Notes: generated from the sequence alone by a model not told the origin. Shown: positions 23,835 to 33,601, counted from the first letter of the stretch. The stretch is 64,000 nt of DNA from Flavobacterium gillisiae (GCF_900107635.1 NZ_FNRD01000014.1:62001-126000), one strand, 5' to 3'. Program-made: numbers and translations.

Positions 23835-25796
23835 TTACTTAACTCTTGTTAAACCAATGTTTTCAGGAGCGTGAAGCACCATAGGGAATTGTTCTATTTT
23901 TACAGAACTACTGTCAAGTCCAAAGGCTCTTTCTTCAGACAAACTTAATTTCTTAATAAAGAAGTAAGAGTTCATAATTATTTTTTCATGCCATCTTAAA
24001 TCACTGTCATTTGAAAGGAATTTCTCAGACAATACAAATTTGAAATCACCTATTATATTGTTTTTACTCAAAGATTCATATCTACTTGTAATATCTACCT
24101 CTCCTTTTTTCACCATATCCTTGATAACTTCCTTGAACATCAGGTTTATTTTTGTAGGCTCTCTAAACCCTAAATTAAAGTCGACGCGATATAAATCATC
24201 CTTAATGATTTCTGTTACTTTATATTCGGTTTTATAGGGTTCAGATAATATGTTCACGTGAACAAACCAATAGATATCGGCTCTTTTTGGTCTTTTTTGT
24301 AAAATGGAATACATTACTTTTTCTTCAATTTCGTCCACACGATTTGCATTGGTCATATAAACCAAGTGGGTCGCATATTTTGGAATCGAAAGGTCGGCAC
24401 CTAATTCGGTCAATACTTTTTTATAATCTTCAATTTTTACAATTTTTGTGTAACTCTTGCTGATTTTTTTGGCTAAGTACCAGATAGTCATAATCGAAAT
24501 TAAAGCGAGGGCAATAATTAATGTTACATAACCACCTTCTGAAAATTTTGTGATATTAGCCACTAGAAAACTAACTTCAATCAATAGATAGGTTGTGATT
24601 AGGGGGATGATAAAATATAATTTTACTCGTTTCATGATTAAGTAGAAATTAAGTAAAATAGTAGTCATTATCATGCACAAGATTATGGCCAGACCGTAGG
24701 CATGTTCCATATTTCCCGATTCCTCAAAATGCAAAACTATTCCAACACACCCAAAAAACAATAACCAGTTTATTGAAGGGATGTACAATTGTCCTTTTAG
24801 TTCAGTAGGATATTTTATTTTTACTTTTGGCCAAAAATTTAATCGCATGGCTTCGTTTATCAATGTAAATGAACCACTAATAAGTGCCTGAGAAGCAATC
24901 ACAGCGGCAAGTGTTGCGATTACAATACCGACAGGTTGAAACCAGTCTGCCATGATCAAATAAAACGGATTACCGTTTGGCCCTCCCAAGGTTGTCAGTG
25001 TTTCTCCTTCATGATGGATTAAAAAAGCTGCCTGTCCAAAATAATTTAAGACCAAAGTAGTTTTTACAAAAATCCAGCTGATTCGAATGTTTTTCCTTCC
25101 GCAGTGTCCCATGTCGGAATACAATGCTTCGGCACCTGTTGTACATAGAAATACAAAGCCCAAAACGAAAAAACCGTCTGGGTGAATCGATAATAAATGG
25201 TAAGCATAGTAAGGGTTAAATGCTTTAAAAACTTCAGGATGCTTTGTGATTTGGATCAAACCAAGGATTCCAAGCATGCTAAACCAGATAAGCATCATGG
25301 GAGCAAAAAACTTACCTACTAATTTTGTTCCGAATTGTTGAATGCTAAATAGTACGAATAGGATACCAATAACAATAGGAATTGTGTTTATTTGAGGGTA
25401 ATAGGTTTTAATTCCTTCGACTGCAGAGGACACAGAAATGGGCGGGGTGATAATTCCGTCTGCAAGTAGTGCGCTACCACCAATAATGGCGGGAACGATT
25501 AACCATTGAATTTTTGTTTTTTTAACTAAGGCATACAAAGCAAAGATTCCTCCTTCACCATGATTATCGGCACTTAAAGTAATGATAACGTATTTTATGG
25601 TAGTTTGTAAAGTAAGGGTCCAAAAGACTGCTGAGATTCCTCCTAAAACAATATCTGCATTAATAATACTTTGACCAAGAATGGCTTTCATAACATATAG
25701 AGGGGATGTCCCAATGTCACCATATATTATTCCCAATGTAATCAATAATCCACCTAAAGATAATTTTGAATGTAGGTTTTTATGCGATGTGCTCAT
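23835..25796 (-). CDS. kup: KUP/HAK/KT potassium uptake protein
   Basis: This is a 653-residue K+ transporter of the Kup family in the cytoplasmic membrane. The start LGGLLITLGIIYGDIGTSPLY is the family signature. About twelve helices fill residues 15-450, including the GGEGGIFALYAL-like segment (NHGEGGIFALYALVKK). The remaining 200 residues are the cytoplasmic C-terminal domain. It is monocistronic, with its own promoter box and terminator. Kup-type carriers use proton symport and serve K+ uptake, for example at low pH. Confidence 0.96.
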   Translation of the reverse strand: MSTSHKNLHSKLSLGGLLITLGIIYGDIGTSPLYVMKAILGQSIINADIVLGGISAVFWTLTLQTTIKYVIITLSADNHGEGGIFALYALVKKTKIQWLIVPAIIGGSALLADGIITPPISVSSAVEGIKTYYPQINTIPIVIGILFVLFSIQQFGTKLVGKFFAPMMLIWFSMLGILGLIQITKHPEVFKAFNPYYAYHLLSIHPDGFFVLGFVFLCTTGAEALYSDMGHCGRKNIRISWIFVKTTLVLNYFGQAAFLIHHEGETLTTLGGPNGNPFYLIMADWFQPVGIVIATLAAVIASQALISGSFTLINEAMRLNFWPKVKIKYPTELKGQLYIPSINWLLFFGCVGIVLHFEESGNMEHAYGLAIILCMIMTTILLNFYLIMKRVKLYFIIPLITTYLLIEVSFLVANITKFSEGGYVTLIIALALISIMTIWYLAKKISKSYTKIVKIEDYKKVLTELGADLSIPKYATHLVYMTNANRVDEIEEKVMYSILQKRPKRADIYWFVHVNILSEPYKTEYKVTEIIKDDLYRVDFNLGFREPTKINLMFKEVIKDMVKKGEVDITSRYESLSKNNIIGDFKFVLSEKFLSNDSDLRWHEKIIMNSYFFIKKLSLSEERAFGLDSSSVKIEQFPMVLHAPENIGLTRVK

Positions 25797-25817
25797 GTAG
25801 TACTTTTAAAAACTCGT

Positions 25818-25825
25818 CAAATTTA
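25818..25825 (-). promoter_or_regulatory. Candidate -7 box for kup
   Basis: TAAATTTG on the minus strand matches TAnnTTTG, 21 nt before the ATG. Confidence 0.45.
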
Positions 25826-25870
25826 CTCTTTTTAAATAAAATAGGCTTGTTTATTTAGAAAAAGACATAA

Positions 25871-25897
25871 AAAAAACACGCTCAATTGAGCGTGTTT
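25871..25897 (-). terminator. Terminator of the repeat-rich exported protein gene
   Basis: AAACACGCTCAATTGAGCGTGTTT is a perfect palindrome followed on the minus strand by a T run, 24 nt after the stop. Confidence 0.75.
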
Positions 25898-25920
25898 AAA
25901 ATCATTGTATTTCACTGTTT

Positions 25921-27231
25921 TTAGGATCTTCTATTGTTTCCTCTGGAAGAATTATCTCTACCTGATTCGGTTCGTTGTGGAGCACTCTTTTCAGAATTTC
26001 CTCTTTGAGTTTGAGTTCTTTGAGGAGCACTTTCTCGAGGAGCGTTTGCTCTGTTTTGAGAATAGTCTCTTTGCGTTTGAGTTCTTTGTGGTGCACTTTC
26101 TCGAGATTGATTAACTCTGTTTTGAGCGTTGCTTCTTTGCGCATCAGTTCTTTGTGGAGCAGATTCTCTAGAAGTGTTATTTCTGTTTTGAGAATAGTCT
26201 CTTTGCGTTTCAGTTCTTTGTGGGGCATTTTCTCTTGAAGGATTTGATCTGTTTTGAGAATAGTCTCTTTGTGTTCCTGCTCTTTGTGGCGCAGTTTCTC
26301 TTGAAGTTGTACTTCTGTTTTGAGAATTAGCTCTTTGATTTGTTGTTCTTTGTGGTGCAGCTTCTCTTGAAGTTGTACTTCTGTTTTGAGAATAATCTCT
26401 TTCATTTGTATTTCTGCGTGATTCTGTAGTTCTTGATGATTGGTTTCTGTTTTGAGAATAACCAACTTCGTTTCTAGATCCTACATTTCGAGTACCTCTT
26501 CTTTGTTCTAATTCATAACGATTAGAAACATTGGCGTTTCTTCTTGAAAAGTTATTATTAGGATACTGTCTTTCATAACCATTTGAACGTCTAGAGTTAT
26601 AAATTACGACCGCTTGGTTACTTCTTCTGTAATTCACATAATTATAGTTGTTGTATACATTCAAACTAACTTGGATATTATTTCTATATCTGAACACAGG
26701 GAATGGGTTCCACGCATAATAGTACGATGGGTAATAATTCCAATACCAGTTAGAAACATATGGTCTGTAATTGTACGACCAAAATGAAGCATAAATAACA
26801 GGAGTTCTATAATATACGGGTTCGTAGATATAGTTTGGACCGTACATATACTCATTACCTACAACTTGTAGATGTACCTTATTGTATCTGTCTTTTTCTA
26901 TTTCGATCGTTGCAACATCTTGATAAACATCACGGTCAAGGACAGATTGTATTATAACAACGTGGGTTCTATTTTCCACGGTTTCTATAACCCGTAAATA
27001 ATCAACTTCGTTATCGTTGTTTAAATCCAAATTTGATATTTGTAGTTCAGGGTCATTTAATTGTCTCTCAAATTCCTGAAGATCTCGTGAATCTCCAAAA
27101 ATATCAGCAACGGCTCTCAAATCTAAATTATCACTAATTTCATTTGTCATCGCACTAACCCTGTTTCTATCTTGCGCTTGCACTATAAAAACTGAGGTTA
27201 TCAGGCTTAATAATAATAGTTTAGTTTTCAT
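25921..27231 (-). CDS. Exported protein with 22-residue tandem repeats
   Basis: This is a 436-residue secreted or periplasmic protein starting MKTKLLLLSLITSVFIVQAQ (signal peptide). The N-terminal 120 residues contain NLDLNNDNEVDYLRVIE, an EF-hand-like calcium loop. A tyrosine/tryptophan/asparagine-rich middle follows (YNYRPYVSNWYWNYYPSYYY). The C-terminal third consists of about seven copies of a 22-residue unit with consensus YSQNRsnpSREsAPQRTqTQRd. The arginine/glutamine/serine-rich repeats and aromatic middle suggest a surface or matrix-like structural protein. I choose the second ATG because it begins the signal peptide. Confidence 0.85.
   Translation of the reverse strand: MKTKLLLLSLITSVFIVQAQDRNRVSAMTNEISDNLDLRAVADIFGDSRDLQEFERQLNDPELQISNLDLNNDNEVDYLRVIETVENRTHVVIIQSVLDRDVYQDVATIEIEKDRYNKVHLQVVGNEYMYGPNYIYEPVYYRTPVIYASFWSYNYRPYVSNWYWNYYPSYYYAWNPFPVFRYRNNIQVSLNVYNNYNYVNYRRSNQAVVIYNSRRSNGYERQYPNNNFSRRNANVSNRYELEQRRGTRNVGSRNEVGYSQNRNQSSRTTESRRNTNERDYSQNRSTTSREAAPQRTTNQRANSQNRSTTSRETAPQRAGTQRDYSQNRSNPSRENAPQRTETQRDYSQNRNNTSRESAPQRTDAQRSNAQNRVNQSRESAPQRTQTQRDYSQNRANAPRESAPQRTQTQRGNSEKSAPQRTESGRDNSSRGNNRRS
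25999..26460 (-). repeat. 66-bp tandem repeat, seven copies in coding sequence
   Basis: Seven units of 66 bp encode the 22-residue repeat, followed by a partial unit. Because the unit is a multiple of three with no stops in the second frame, an overlapping 187-codon frame (25902-26465) and long plus-strand frames appear here as by-products. Copy number is likely to vary between strains. Confidence 0.8.
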
Positions 27232-27348
27232 AGTATGTGTATTTATGTTTAACATTTACTGATTATCCAATTACTGTGCCAATAAATTTTAAGACCATTT
27301 GGTATTACTATATTAAATTGTATTTTAGCTTCAAATAAAAGGATTGAA

Positions 27349-28413
27349 ATGAGAAATATTTTTTTAGTAGTACTGGGTTTATGTTTTTTAACTTCTTGTA
27401 AAACAAAAGGTTATGTAGGCATGGGTATTGATAAGACTATTTTTAAAACAGTGAATATAGATACACTGTTTCAAGATAATATTAGTATTAGAGCCATTAG
27501 CACTGATGGAAATAAAATTTGGTTTGCAGCGAATAATTCTAGATTTGGTTATTATGATTTGAAAATAAACGAAAAAATTCAGCGTAAAATAACGATGGAT
27601 ACTTTAAAATTAGAATTTAGAAGTATTGCTCAAACCACAAAAAATATCTTTTTGTTGAGTGTTGCTAATCCGGGTTTGCTTTATAAAGTTTCTAAGACGG
27701 ACTTAAAAACAAGCTTAGTGTACCAGGAAAATAATGCAAAGGTTTTTTACGACAGTATGCAATTTTGGAATAAAAACGAAGGAATTGCAATGGGCGACCC
27801 TATAACTGATTGTCTTTCGATTATTATAACCAGAGATGGCGGGAATACCTGGAATAAAGTTCCGGCGGACAAACTGCCTAAAATTGTTGAAGGGGAAGCT
27901 GCTTTTGCAGCAAGTAATACTAATATTGTGATAAAGGGAAATAATACTTGGATTGTTTCAGGGGGGCAAAAAGCCAGAGTATTCTATTCTGCTGATAAAG
28001 GGAATACTTGGAAAGTATATAATACACCTATTGTACAAGGGAAAGCCATGGCGGGAATTTTTACAGCCGACTTCTATGATGCCAAAAGAGGGTTTGTTGC
28101 AGGAGGTGATTATGAGGCACTGAATCAAAATTCAGGAAATAAAGCGAGAACTGCTGACGGAGGTAAAACCTGGGAGCTCATAGCCGAAAATCAAGGGTTT
28201 GGATATGCTTCTTGTGTGCAATATGTTCCACATAGTAACGGAAAATCATTAGTTAGCGTAGGTGCATCCGGACTTTATTACTCTTATGACAGTGGGAATA
28301 CCTGGAAACAACTAGCTTCTGATCCGAGTTTGTTTACCATTCGATTTTTAGACAACCATACTGCAATTGCTGCGGGTAAAAATAAAATGATTCGGATTCA
28401 TTTTCTAAAATAA
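27349..28413 (+). CDS. BNR/Ycf48-like beta-propeller lipoprotein
   Basis: This is a 354-residue predicted lipoprotein (lipobox FLTSC, C17) with a beta-propeller built from repeats carrying Asp-box-like motifs: DGGNTWNKV, DKGNTWKVY, DGGKTWELI and DSGNTWKQL. This is the sialidase/BNR-repeat pattern also seen in Ycf48/HCF136-like proteins. Relatives in this phylum are often annotated vaguely as oxidoreductase, for which I see no support: no nucleotide fold or cofactor motif is visible. It stands alone with a strong terminator and is probably outer- or inner-membrane anchored in the periplasm. Confidence 0.85.
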   Translation: MRNIFLVVLGLCFLTSCKTKGYVGMGIDKTIFKTVNIDTLFQDNISIRAISTDGNKIWFAANNSRFGYYDLKINEKIQRKITMDTLKLEFRSIAQTTKNIFLLSVANPGLLYKVSKTDLKTSLVYQENNAKVFYDSMQFWNKNEGIAMGDPITDCLSIIITRDGGNTWNKVPADKLPKIVEGEAAFAASNTNIVIKGNNTWIVSGGQKARVFYSADKGNTWKVYNTPIVQGKAMAGIFTADFYDAKRGFVAGGDYEALNQNSGNKARTADGGKTWELIAENQGFGYASCVQYVPHSNGKSLVSVGASGLYYSYDSGNTWKQLASDPSLFTIRFLDNHTAIAAGKNKMIRIHFLK

Positions 28414-28451
28414 AACCCTATTCTATGCTACGATGCATGGAGTAGGGTTTT
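28412..28451. terminator. Terminator after the BNR lipoprotein gene
   Basis: AAAACCCTA and TAGGGTTTT frame an imperfect inner stem (CTATGC/GCATGG). It overlaps the stop region of the plus gene and could also stop the convergent operon. Confidence 0.65.
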
Positions 28452-28474
28452 AGATGTTTTAATGTGGTATTGTG

Positions 28475-28927
28475 CTATTTTTTCGAATTTCTATATTGAT
28501 GCAATAATTTTCTATTAAAATCTTCTTCAGATTTTCTAAGTTTTATAATTTTTACAGCAGGTAGTACTGCTTTTAAATCCTTGGTGAATTTTTTTCGTAA
28601 TAAGAATAATTCCTCATCTGCGCTTTCTATTTGGGTAAGCAATGTACTTGCCTCTTTTTCACTCATGGAATCTAAAGCACTATCATTCATTCGGCTTTTA
28701 AAATCTCTCATTTTTTGATACCTAATATCAAATTGTTTATCATCAAACGTATTGTAGATAGGCCAAAACTTTTGGGCTTCACGAGTTGTTAAGTCTAATT
28801 CGGTAGTCAAAAAGGCCACTTTTAGTGCTTTGATTTGCTCTTTTTTGTCCTTCATTCCGGAGTCTTGTGCGTAAAAACTAAAGGAAGTCAATAAGAGAAG
28901 TATTAGGATAATTTTTTTGATGTTCAT
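28475..28927 (-). CDS. Spy/CpxP-like periplasmic protein of the ECF operon
   Basis: The 150-residue protein has a signal peptide (MNIKKIILILLLLTSFSFYAQ). The mature part is all helical, with heptad-like segments LKVAFLTTELDLTTREAQKFWPIYN and EEDFNRKLLHQYR. The pattern resembles the Spy/CpxP group of periplasmic stress-sensing chaperones, which in this lineage often close ECF sigma operons. It is third after the sigma factor and a membrane protein, with 35 nt between genes. A role in sensing envelope stress for the sigma factor is an inference from position. Confidence 0.75.
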   Translation of the reverse strand: MNIKKIILILLLLTSFSFYAQDSGMKDKKEQIKALKVAFLTTELDLTTREAQKFWPIYNTFDDKQFDIRYQKMRDFKSRMNDSALDSMSEKEASTLLTQIESADEELFLLRKKFTKDLKAVLPAVKIIKLRKSEEDFNRKLLHQYRNSKK

Positions 28928-28962
28928 TGTTTATGATTTTTTATTATACTTTTTCACAAGAT

Positions 28963-29382
28963 TTATTCTATTATAAGGTGCTCTAAATTACCATTGCTCA
29001 CTAATATATCTTCAATAGTTGCATCTTCTAAAGCAATGGTAGTGTTGATATTATTAATTTCATCAGCCTCCAAACCATTAATTAGATCGTATTGATTTAT
29101 ATTGGATTGGTAACTTAAATAATTTTCCAAGGTGGCTGTGTCTATTTCTTTACTATTTACATTAACAGTACTAGTGTAAAATACAGGAATAAGTAGTGCT
29201 ATAATTAAAACAGCGGCAACCATTATGAATGTCTTTTTATTTTTTTGAAAAAGAGAAATTACCTTTGGTTCATTTTCAGGTAATTTATGCATTAGCTTTT
29301 CTGAAAAATTTTCAAAGTAATGCTCTGGAGTTTTAAATCCAGACTCAATTTTCGGCTCGTTTTCTAATTTAAATGCTTTCAT
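28963..29382 (-). CDS. Single-pass membrane protein, putative anti-sigma factor
   Basis: This is a 139-residue protein with a cytoplasmic N-terminus of about 50 residues (GFKTPEHYFENFSEKLMHKL), one membrane helix (about 52-70, FIMVAAVLIIALLIPVFY) and an acidic periplasmic tail. It follows the ECF sigma gene by 33 nt. The layout is that of an anti-sigma factor, although I see no zinc-binding HxxxCxxC motif. The call rests on topology and gene order. Confidence 0.65.
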   Translation of the reverse strand: MKAFKLENEPKIESGFKTPEHYFENFSEKLMHKLPENEPKVISLFQKNKKTFIMVAAVLIIALLIPVFYTSTVNVNSKEIDTATLENYLSYQSNINQYDLINGLEADEINNINTTIALEDATIEDILVSNGNLEHLIIE

Positions 29383-29415
29383 AACATATATTGGACTTGA
29401 TTTTAGACAAAAGGT

Positions 29416-29958
29416 TTAATTTGAGGTTACAAATGCTTCTATTTTTTTTACGGCATGATGGTAGGAAGCTTTCAATGCACCCACTGAAGTACCTAATATT
29501 TCTGATATTTCTTCGTACTTTAATTCTTCAAAATATTTCATTTTAAAAACCAACTGCTGTTTTTCCGGAAGGGTAACAATCGCTTTCTGTAGCTTTATTT
29601 GGATTTCATTTCCGTCAAAATAGCTATCGGATTTAAGGTTGTCAATAGTTTTGTTTTGTAATGTTTCAGATGAAACCCCTCCTTTTTTAGCTTTTTGACT
29701 TAAAAAACTAAGGGCTTCATTTGTGGCGATGCGGTACATCCAAGAAAATAACTTACTTTCTCCTTTAAAATTTTTTAAATTTTGAAATACTTTAATAAAT
29801 GTATTTTGTAAGACATCATCAGTATCATCATGATTTAAGATGATGTTCCTAATGTGATTGTATAGAGGCTTTTGATAGGTTAACAAGAGTTTTTGAAACG
29901 CCTCGTTTTGCGTTTTTGGGTTCAATAACTGTTGTATAAATTCCTCTTCTTCCTGCAA
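29416..29958 (-). CDS. ECF-type RNA polymerase sigma factor
   Basis: This is a 180-residue sigma-70 family factor with region 2 (DDVLQNTFIKVFQNLKNFKGESKLFSWMYRIATNEAL) and region 4 (LPEKQQLVFKMKYFEELKYEEISEILGTSVGALKASYHHAVKK). It lacks regions 1 and 3, as in the extracytoplasmic-function group. It heads a three-gene minus-strand operon with the putative anti-sigma membrane protein and the Spy-like protein. No TonB receptor or SusCD pair is nearby, so the regulon is probably envelope stress and not nutrient uptake. Confidence 0.92.
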   Translation of the reverse strand: MQEEEEFIQQLLNPKTQNEAFQKLLLTYQKPLYNHIRNIILNHDDTDDVLQNTFIKVFQNLKNFKGESKLFSWMYRIATNEALSFLSQKAKKGGVSSETLQNKTIDNLKSDSYFDGNEIQIKLQKAIVTLPEKQQLVFKMKYFEELKYEEISEILGTSVGALKASYHHAVKKIEAFVTSN

Positions 29959-30022
29959 AGTTGTCTTTTATATAGTTAGATAGGAAATTATGAAATAGGT
30001 TTAATCAACAACTAAAAAAAAA

Positions 30023-31228
30023 TTAAAACTCTGAAGTTTCTTCCTCCGTAGTTTTATGTGTAGGTAGTTTTTTTGGTTCGGTAAGTTTTATTGTTGGTTT
30101 CACTACCGGCTTAATAACTTTAGCGGGTACAATTGAACTTACAGGCGTTGCTTCTGGAGCGACAACAGTTGTTCTTACTGGAGCAGGAGTGTACGCTTTT
30201 ACAGGTGCGATTTTCGGTAAAACGGGAATGTAAACTTCAGTAACCCATTTAGATGGATTTTTCATTTCATTTTTACCTATTGAATAAATCTCGATATGTG
30301 AAATTAGTGGGTCTTGAGTTAATAGGTTTTTATTAAGAAACGCTAGAGCCTTGTCATATCCGTCTTTGATATGCGAATAGTCTCCTGTTAAAGTTGTTTT
30401 TACCCCTTCGGATGCTTCCAGTTTTCCAGAAACCATGTCGCTCCCATAACTAATGAATATTTCCTTTTTTATCGGTACGCAGATCGAAATTTTAGCTAAT
30501 CCTTTTACCACATCATACGTATGATAAATTACAAAAGGCTTTCCATTTACATCAATTTCATTCTCTTCACAAAATGCAATTATAGTCGGGATGACTATTT
30601 TAGTGTTTTTATTGATTTTAGATAGTTCACTTGTAAAAGTTTGAGCTAAATAAAAACTTTGAGGTTTTTTTGATAGTCCGTTTACTTTTACTGAAAAGGT
30701 GTTTATTTCATAATCAAGTGATTTGTCTAAATTCGCTAGGCTTTTTTCATACATTATTCCAATAACTTTGTCGACTCCACCATTTAAAGCAGTGTAGACT
30801 TTAAAAAGAAAACTCATCTCTCCAGTAGTTTTCCATGTGACCTTTGTACCACCAACGGTGTCTTTAAAACTCCAGAAAACGGACGAAGAAGTTCCATTGT
30901 AATTCATTTTTTGAGCTATACTGTCATTTTCTTTGACAAAAAGAGTTCGCATTTCTCCTGGTCCATCTTTTCCTTCCCAAGAATAGGACGCTCCTTTACC
31001 AACAGTTACTTGCGGATATACTATTTTCATCTCTGGATCTTCAGTGGTCCAAGAACCAAAGTCAGCCCAATTTCTGTAATCGTTTACATAGTTAAATACG
31101 GCACTTTTTGGTGAATTGATGATTTTGCTTCTTTCGATAGAAAAATTGCCTTTTTGAGTTGCAATAAAGATGGACAGAGCCACTATACTAAGTAATAGTA
31201 AAAGAAAAATATATTTTAAAATCCGCAT
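30023..31228 (-). CDS. SRPBCC-GyrI-like fusion protein, membrane anchored
   Basis: This is a 401-residue protein with an N-terminal membrane helix (about 5-24) and an SRPBCC/polyketide-cyclase-like domain (about 30-175, INSPKSAVFNYVNDYRNWADFGSW). Next comes a GyrI-like effector-binding domain (about 200-335, TIIAFCEENEIDVNGKPFVIYH) and a proline/threonine/valine-rich tail. Both domains bind hydrophobic or amphipathic small molecules in other proteins. No DNA-binding domain is present, so this is not an AraC/MerR regulator. The fusion is common in Bacteroidetes and of unknown role. Confidence 0.85.
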   Translation of the reverse strand: MRILKYIFLLLLLSIVALSIFIATQKGNFSIERSKIINSPKSAVFNYVNDYRNWADFGSWTTEDPEMKIVYPQVTVGKGASYSWEGKDGPGEMRTLFVKENDSIAQKMNYNGTSSSVFWSFKDTVGGTKVTWKTTGEMSFLFKVYTALNGGVDKVIGIMYEKSLANLDKSLDYEINTFSVKVNGLSKKPQSFYLAQTFTSELSKINKNTKIVIPTIIAFCEENEIDVNGKPFVIYHTYDVVKGLAKISICVPIKKEIFISYGSDMVSGKLEASEGVKTTLTGDYSHIKDGYDKALAFLNKNLLTQDPLISHIEIYSIGKNEMKNPSKWVTEVYIPVLPKIAPVKAYTPAPVRTTVVAPEATPVSSIVPAKVIKPVVKPTIKLTEPKKLPTHKTTEEETSEF

Positions 31229-31551
31229 AATAGATTAATTGTTTTCAGTGGTAAAGTTAGAATTTTTATTAATATCTAAGACGAATCATATAAAAATTAT
31301 GGAAATGCTAATTTTTAATGTAGGAGTACTTTTTTCTCGAGTTATTTAATAATTAGATTACCACGACTATATCTAAATGATTCTAAATGTAATAGTACGG
31401 CTAATAAATAAAATAATGAAAATAGTTCCTAGAAAATGTTTTATTCCCATTTGATATTTGAAGCATTATGAACCCTGATTTTTATATTTTATTTAAAGAA
31501 TATGTATATTTGAGGAATTATAATTTATTAAACATCTAAAAATTAATAATA
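31229..31551. other. Divergent intergenic region
   Basis: It is very AT-rich with no gene. It holds the promoter box of the M49 peptidase (31505-31512). I saw no structured element otherwise. Confidence 0.5.
31505..31512 (+). promoter_or_regulatory. Candidate -7 box for the M49 peptidase gene
   Basis: TATATTTG matches TAnnTTTG exactly, 40 nt before the ATG at 31552. No clear -33 TTTG was seen at 17-22 nt. Confidence 0.5.
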
Positions 31552-33588
31552 ATGAAATTATTTAAAACCGCGGGTCTTTTTATGACTCTAGCAGTTTCTG
31601 TTGTTTGTAATGCTCAAAAAGTGGAAGCAACAACAGTAAAAGCAGCAGAGAATGAGCCTTTTAATTATCTTGTGGAACAGTTTGCCGACATTAAAGTGTT
31701 GCGTTATCAAATTCCAGGATGGGAAGACCTGACTCTTAAGGAGCAGAAACTAGTTTATTTTCTTACTCAGGCAGGAACTTCGGGGCGTGATATCATGTGG
31801 GATCAACATTATAAATACAACCTAAAGATCAGAACTGCATTAGAGCATATCTATCAAAATTACAATGGAGATAAAGCGACTGCAGATTGGAAAAATTTTG
31901 AAATTTATCTAAAGAGAGTTTGGTTTTCAAATGGAATTCATCACCATTATTCGAGTGATAAGATCAAACCTGATTTTTCAAAGGATTATCTTGAGACTGT
32001 GATGAAAGCAACCAAAACTGAATTAGAGTCTGCGGTAATTGCCGTTATTTTTAATGATGAAGATTCTAAAAGAGTTAATCTTGATGAGTCGAAAGGGTTA
32101 CTTGAAGGTTCAGCGATTAATTTCTATGCCAAAGGGATCTCACTAAAAGAAGCAGAAGATTTTTATGCTAAAAAAGTAAGTCCAGATTCTACTAAACCTT
32201 ATTCTTATGGATTGAATTCTAAATTAGTTCGAAACGCAAAAGGACAGTTAGAAGAAAAAGTGTGGAAGTGTGATGGCATGTATAGCGACGCAATCGAAAA
32301 AATTATCTTTTGGTTGAAAAAAGCAAAAAGTGTTGCTGAAAATAAAAAACAAGGAGATGCTTTAGGACTGTTAATCAAGTACTACAAAACAGGAAGTTTA
32401 AAAACTTGGGATGATTATAATATCGCTTGGTTATCAGCTACTGAAGGGAACATTGATTACATAAACGGATTCATAGAAGTGTATAATGATCCTTTAGGAT
32501 ATAGAGGTTCTTATGAAGGAATTGTACAAATTAAGGATTTCGATATGTCCAAAAAAATGGAAAAGGTTTCTAAAAACGCACAGTGGTTTGAAGACAATTC
32601 TCCATTAATGGAACAACATAAAAAGAAAAACGTAGTTGGTGTTTCTTATAAAACAGTGATTGTAGCTGGAGAATCTGGAGATGCGTCACCAAGTACACCT
32701 ATTGGAGTAAACCTTCCAAATGCAGACTGGATTCGTGCCGAACATGGTTCTAAATCAGTTTCTTTAGGAAATATAATCGATGCATATTCTAAAGCTGCCG
32801 GAAAAGGTAAGTTAGAAGAATTTGCAAATGATGAAGAAGAAATTATTTTGGCAAAAAAATATGGAGAAATAGGGGATAAGTTGCATACCGCTTTACATGA
32901 AGTAGTAGGACATGCTTCAGGGCAAATTAATCCTGGTGTAGGAACTCCTAGAGAAACATTGAAAAGCTATGCTTCAACTCTGGAAGAGGGAAGAGCTGAC
33001 TTAGTTGGATTGTTTTATTTGTATAATCCTAAAATTCAAGAATTAGGTTTAGTTGACGATTGGAAAAAGACAGGAATGGAGTCTTATGACAGTTATATTA
33101 GAAATGGTTTAATGACGCAATTAGTACGTTTAGACTTAGGAGCTGATATTGAAGAGGCACACATGAGAAATCGCCAATGGGTTAGTGCTTGGGCATTCGA
33201 AAAAGGAAAGAAAGACAATGTAATTGAAAAAATTAGCCGCGATGGAAAAACGTATTTCAATATTACAGATTATGAGAAGTTGCATGATTTGTTCGGACAA
33301 TTGTTACGCGAAGTACAACGTATAAAATCCGAAGGAGATTATGCTGCAGGTAAGGCTTTAGTTGAAAATTACGGTGTGAAAGTGGATCAAAAGATGCATG
33401 CGGAAGTATTAGAACGTAATAAAAAATTCCCTTCAGCACCTTATAGCGGTTTTGTAAATCCGGTGTTGGTTCCTAACGTAGATTCAAAAGGAAATATTAT
33501 TTCTATTGATGTAAAACAACCAAAAACTTTTGCAGAGCAAATGTTGAACTATTCTAAAGACTTTAGCTTTTTACCGCTAGAAAATTAG
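31552..33588 (+). CDS. Dipeptidyl peptidase III-type zinc metallopeptidase (M49)
   Basis: This is a 678-residue exported peptidase with a signal peptide (cleavage near VVCNAQ, residue 22). The zinc site is HEVVGH (H449, E450, H454), the six-residue HExxGH form unique to family M49, and the third ligand lies in EEGRAD (E478 region). DPP III removes dipeptides from the N-terminus of short peptides. The bacterial enzyme here is predicted periplasmic, unlike the cytosolic eukaryotic form. It is monocistronic with a TAnnTTTG promoter box and a strong terminator. Confidence 0.92.
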   Translation: MKLFKTAGLFMTLAVSVVCNAQKVEATTVKAAENEPFNYLVEQFADIKVLRYQIPGWEDLTLKEQKLVYFLTQAGTSGRDIMWDQHYKYNLKIRTALEHIYQNYNGDKATADWKNFEIYLKRVWFSNGIHHHYSSDKIKPDFSKDYLETVMKATKTELESAVIAVIFNDEDSKRVNLDESKGLLEGSAINFYAKGISLKEAEDFYAKKVSPDSTKPYSYGLNSKLVRNAKGQLEEKVWKCDGMYSDAIEKIIFWLKKAKSVAENKKQGDALGLLIKYYKTGSLKTWDDYNIAWLSATEGNIDYINGFIEVYNDPLGYRGSYEGIVQIKDFDMSKKMEKVSKNAQWFEDNSPLMEQHKKKNVVGVSYKTVIVAGESGDASPSTPIGVNLPNADWIRAEHGSKSVSLGNIIDAYSKAAGKGKLEEFANDEEEIILAKKYGEIGDKLHTALHEVVGHASGQINPGVGTPRETLKSYASTLEEGRADLVGLFYLYNPKIQELGLVDDWKKTGMESYDSYIRNGLMTQLVRLDLGADIEEAHMRNRQWVSAWAFEKGKKDNVIEKISRDGKTYFNITDYEKLHDLFGQLLREVQRIKSEGDYAAGKALVENYGVKVDQKMHAEVLERNKKFPSAPYSGFVNPVLVPNVDSKGNIISIDVKQPKTFAEQMLNYSKDFSFLPLEN

Positions 33589-33601
33589 AATTAAATGAAT
33601 A

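Noticed and set aside
25902..26465. 187-codon frame on the minus strand with regular LLEKVLHKELKxKETILKTE pattern
   Set aside because: It is the alternative reading of the 66-bp repeats of the exported protein gene. The periodic pattern comes from the repeat, and no signal or start context supports it.
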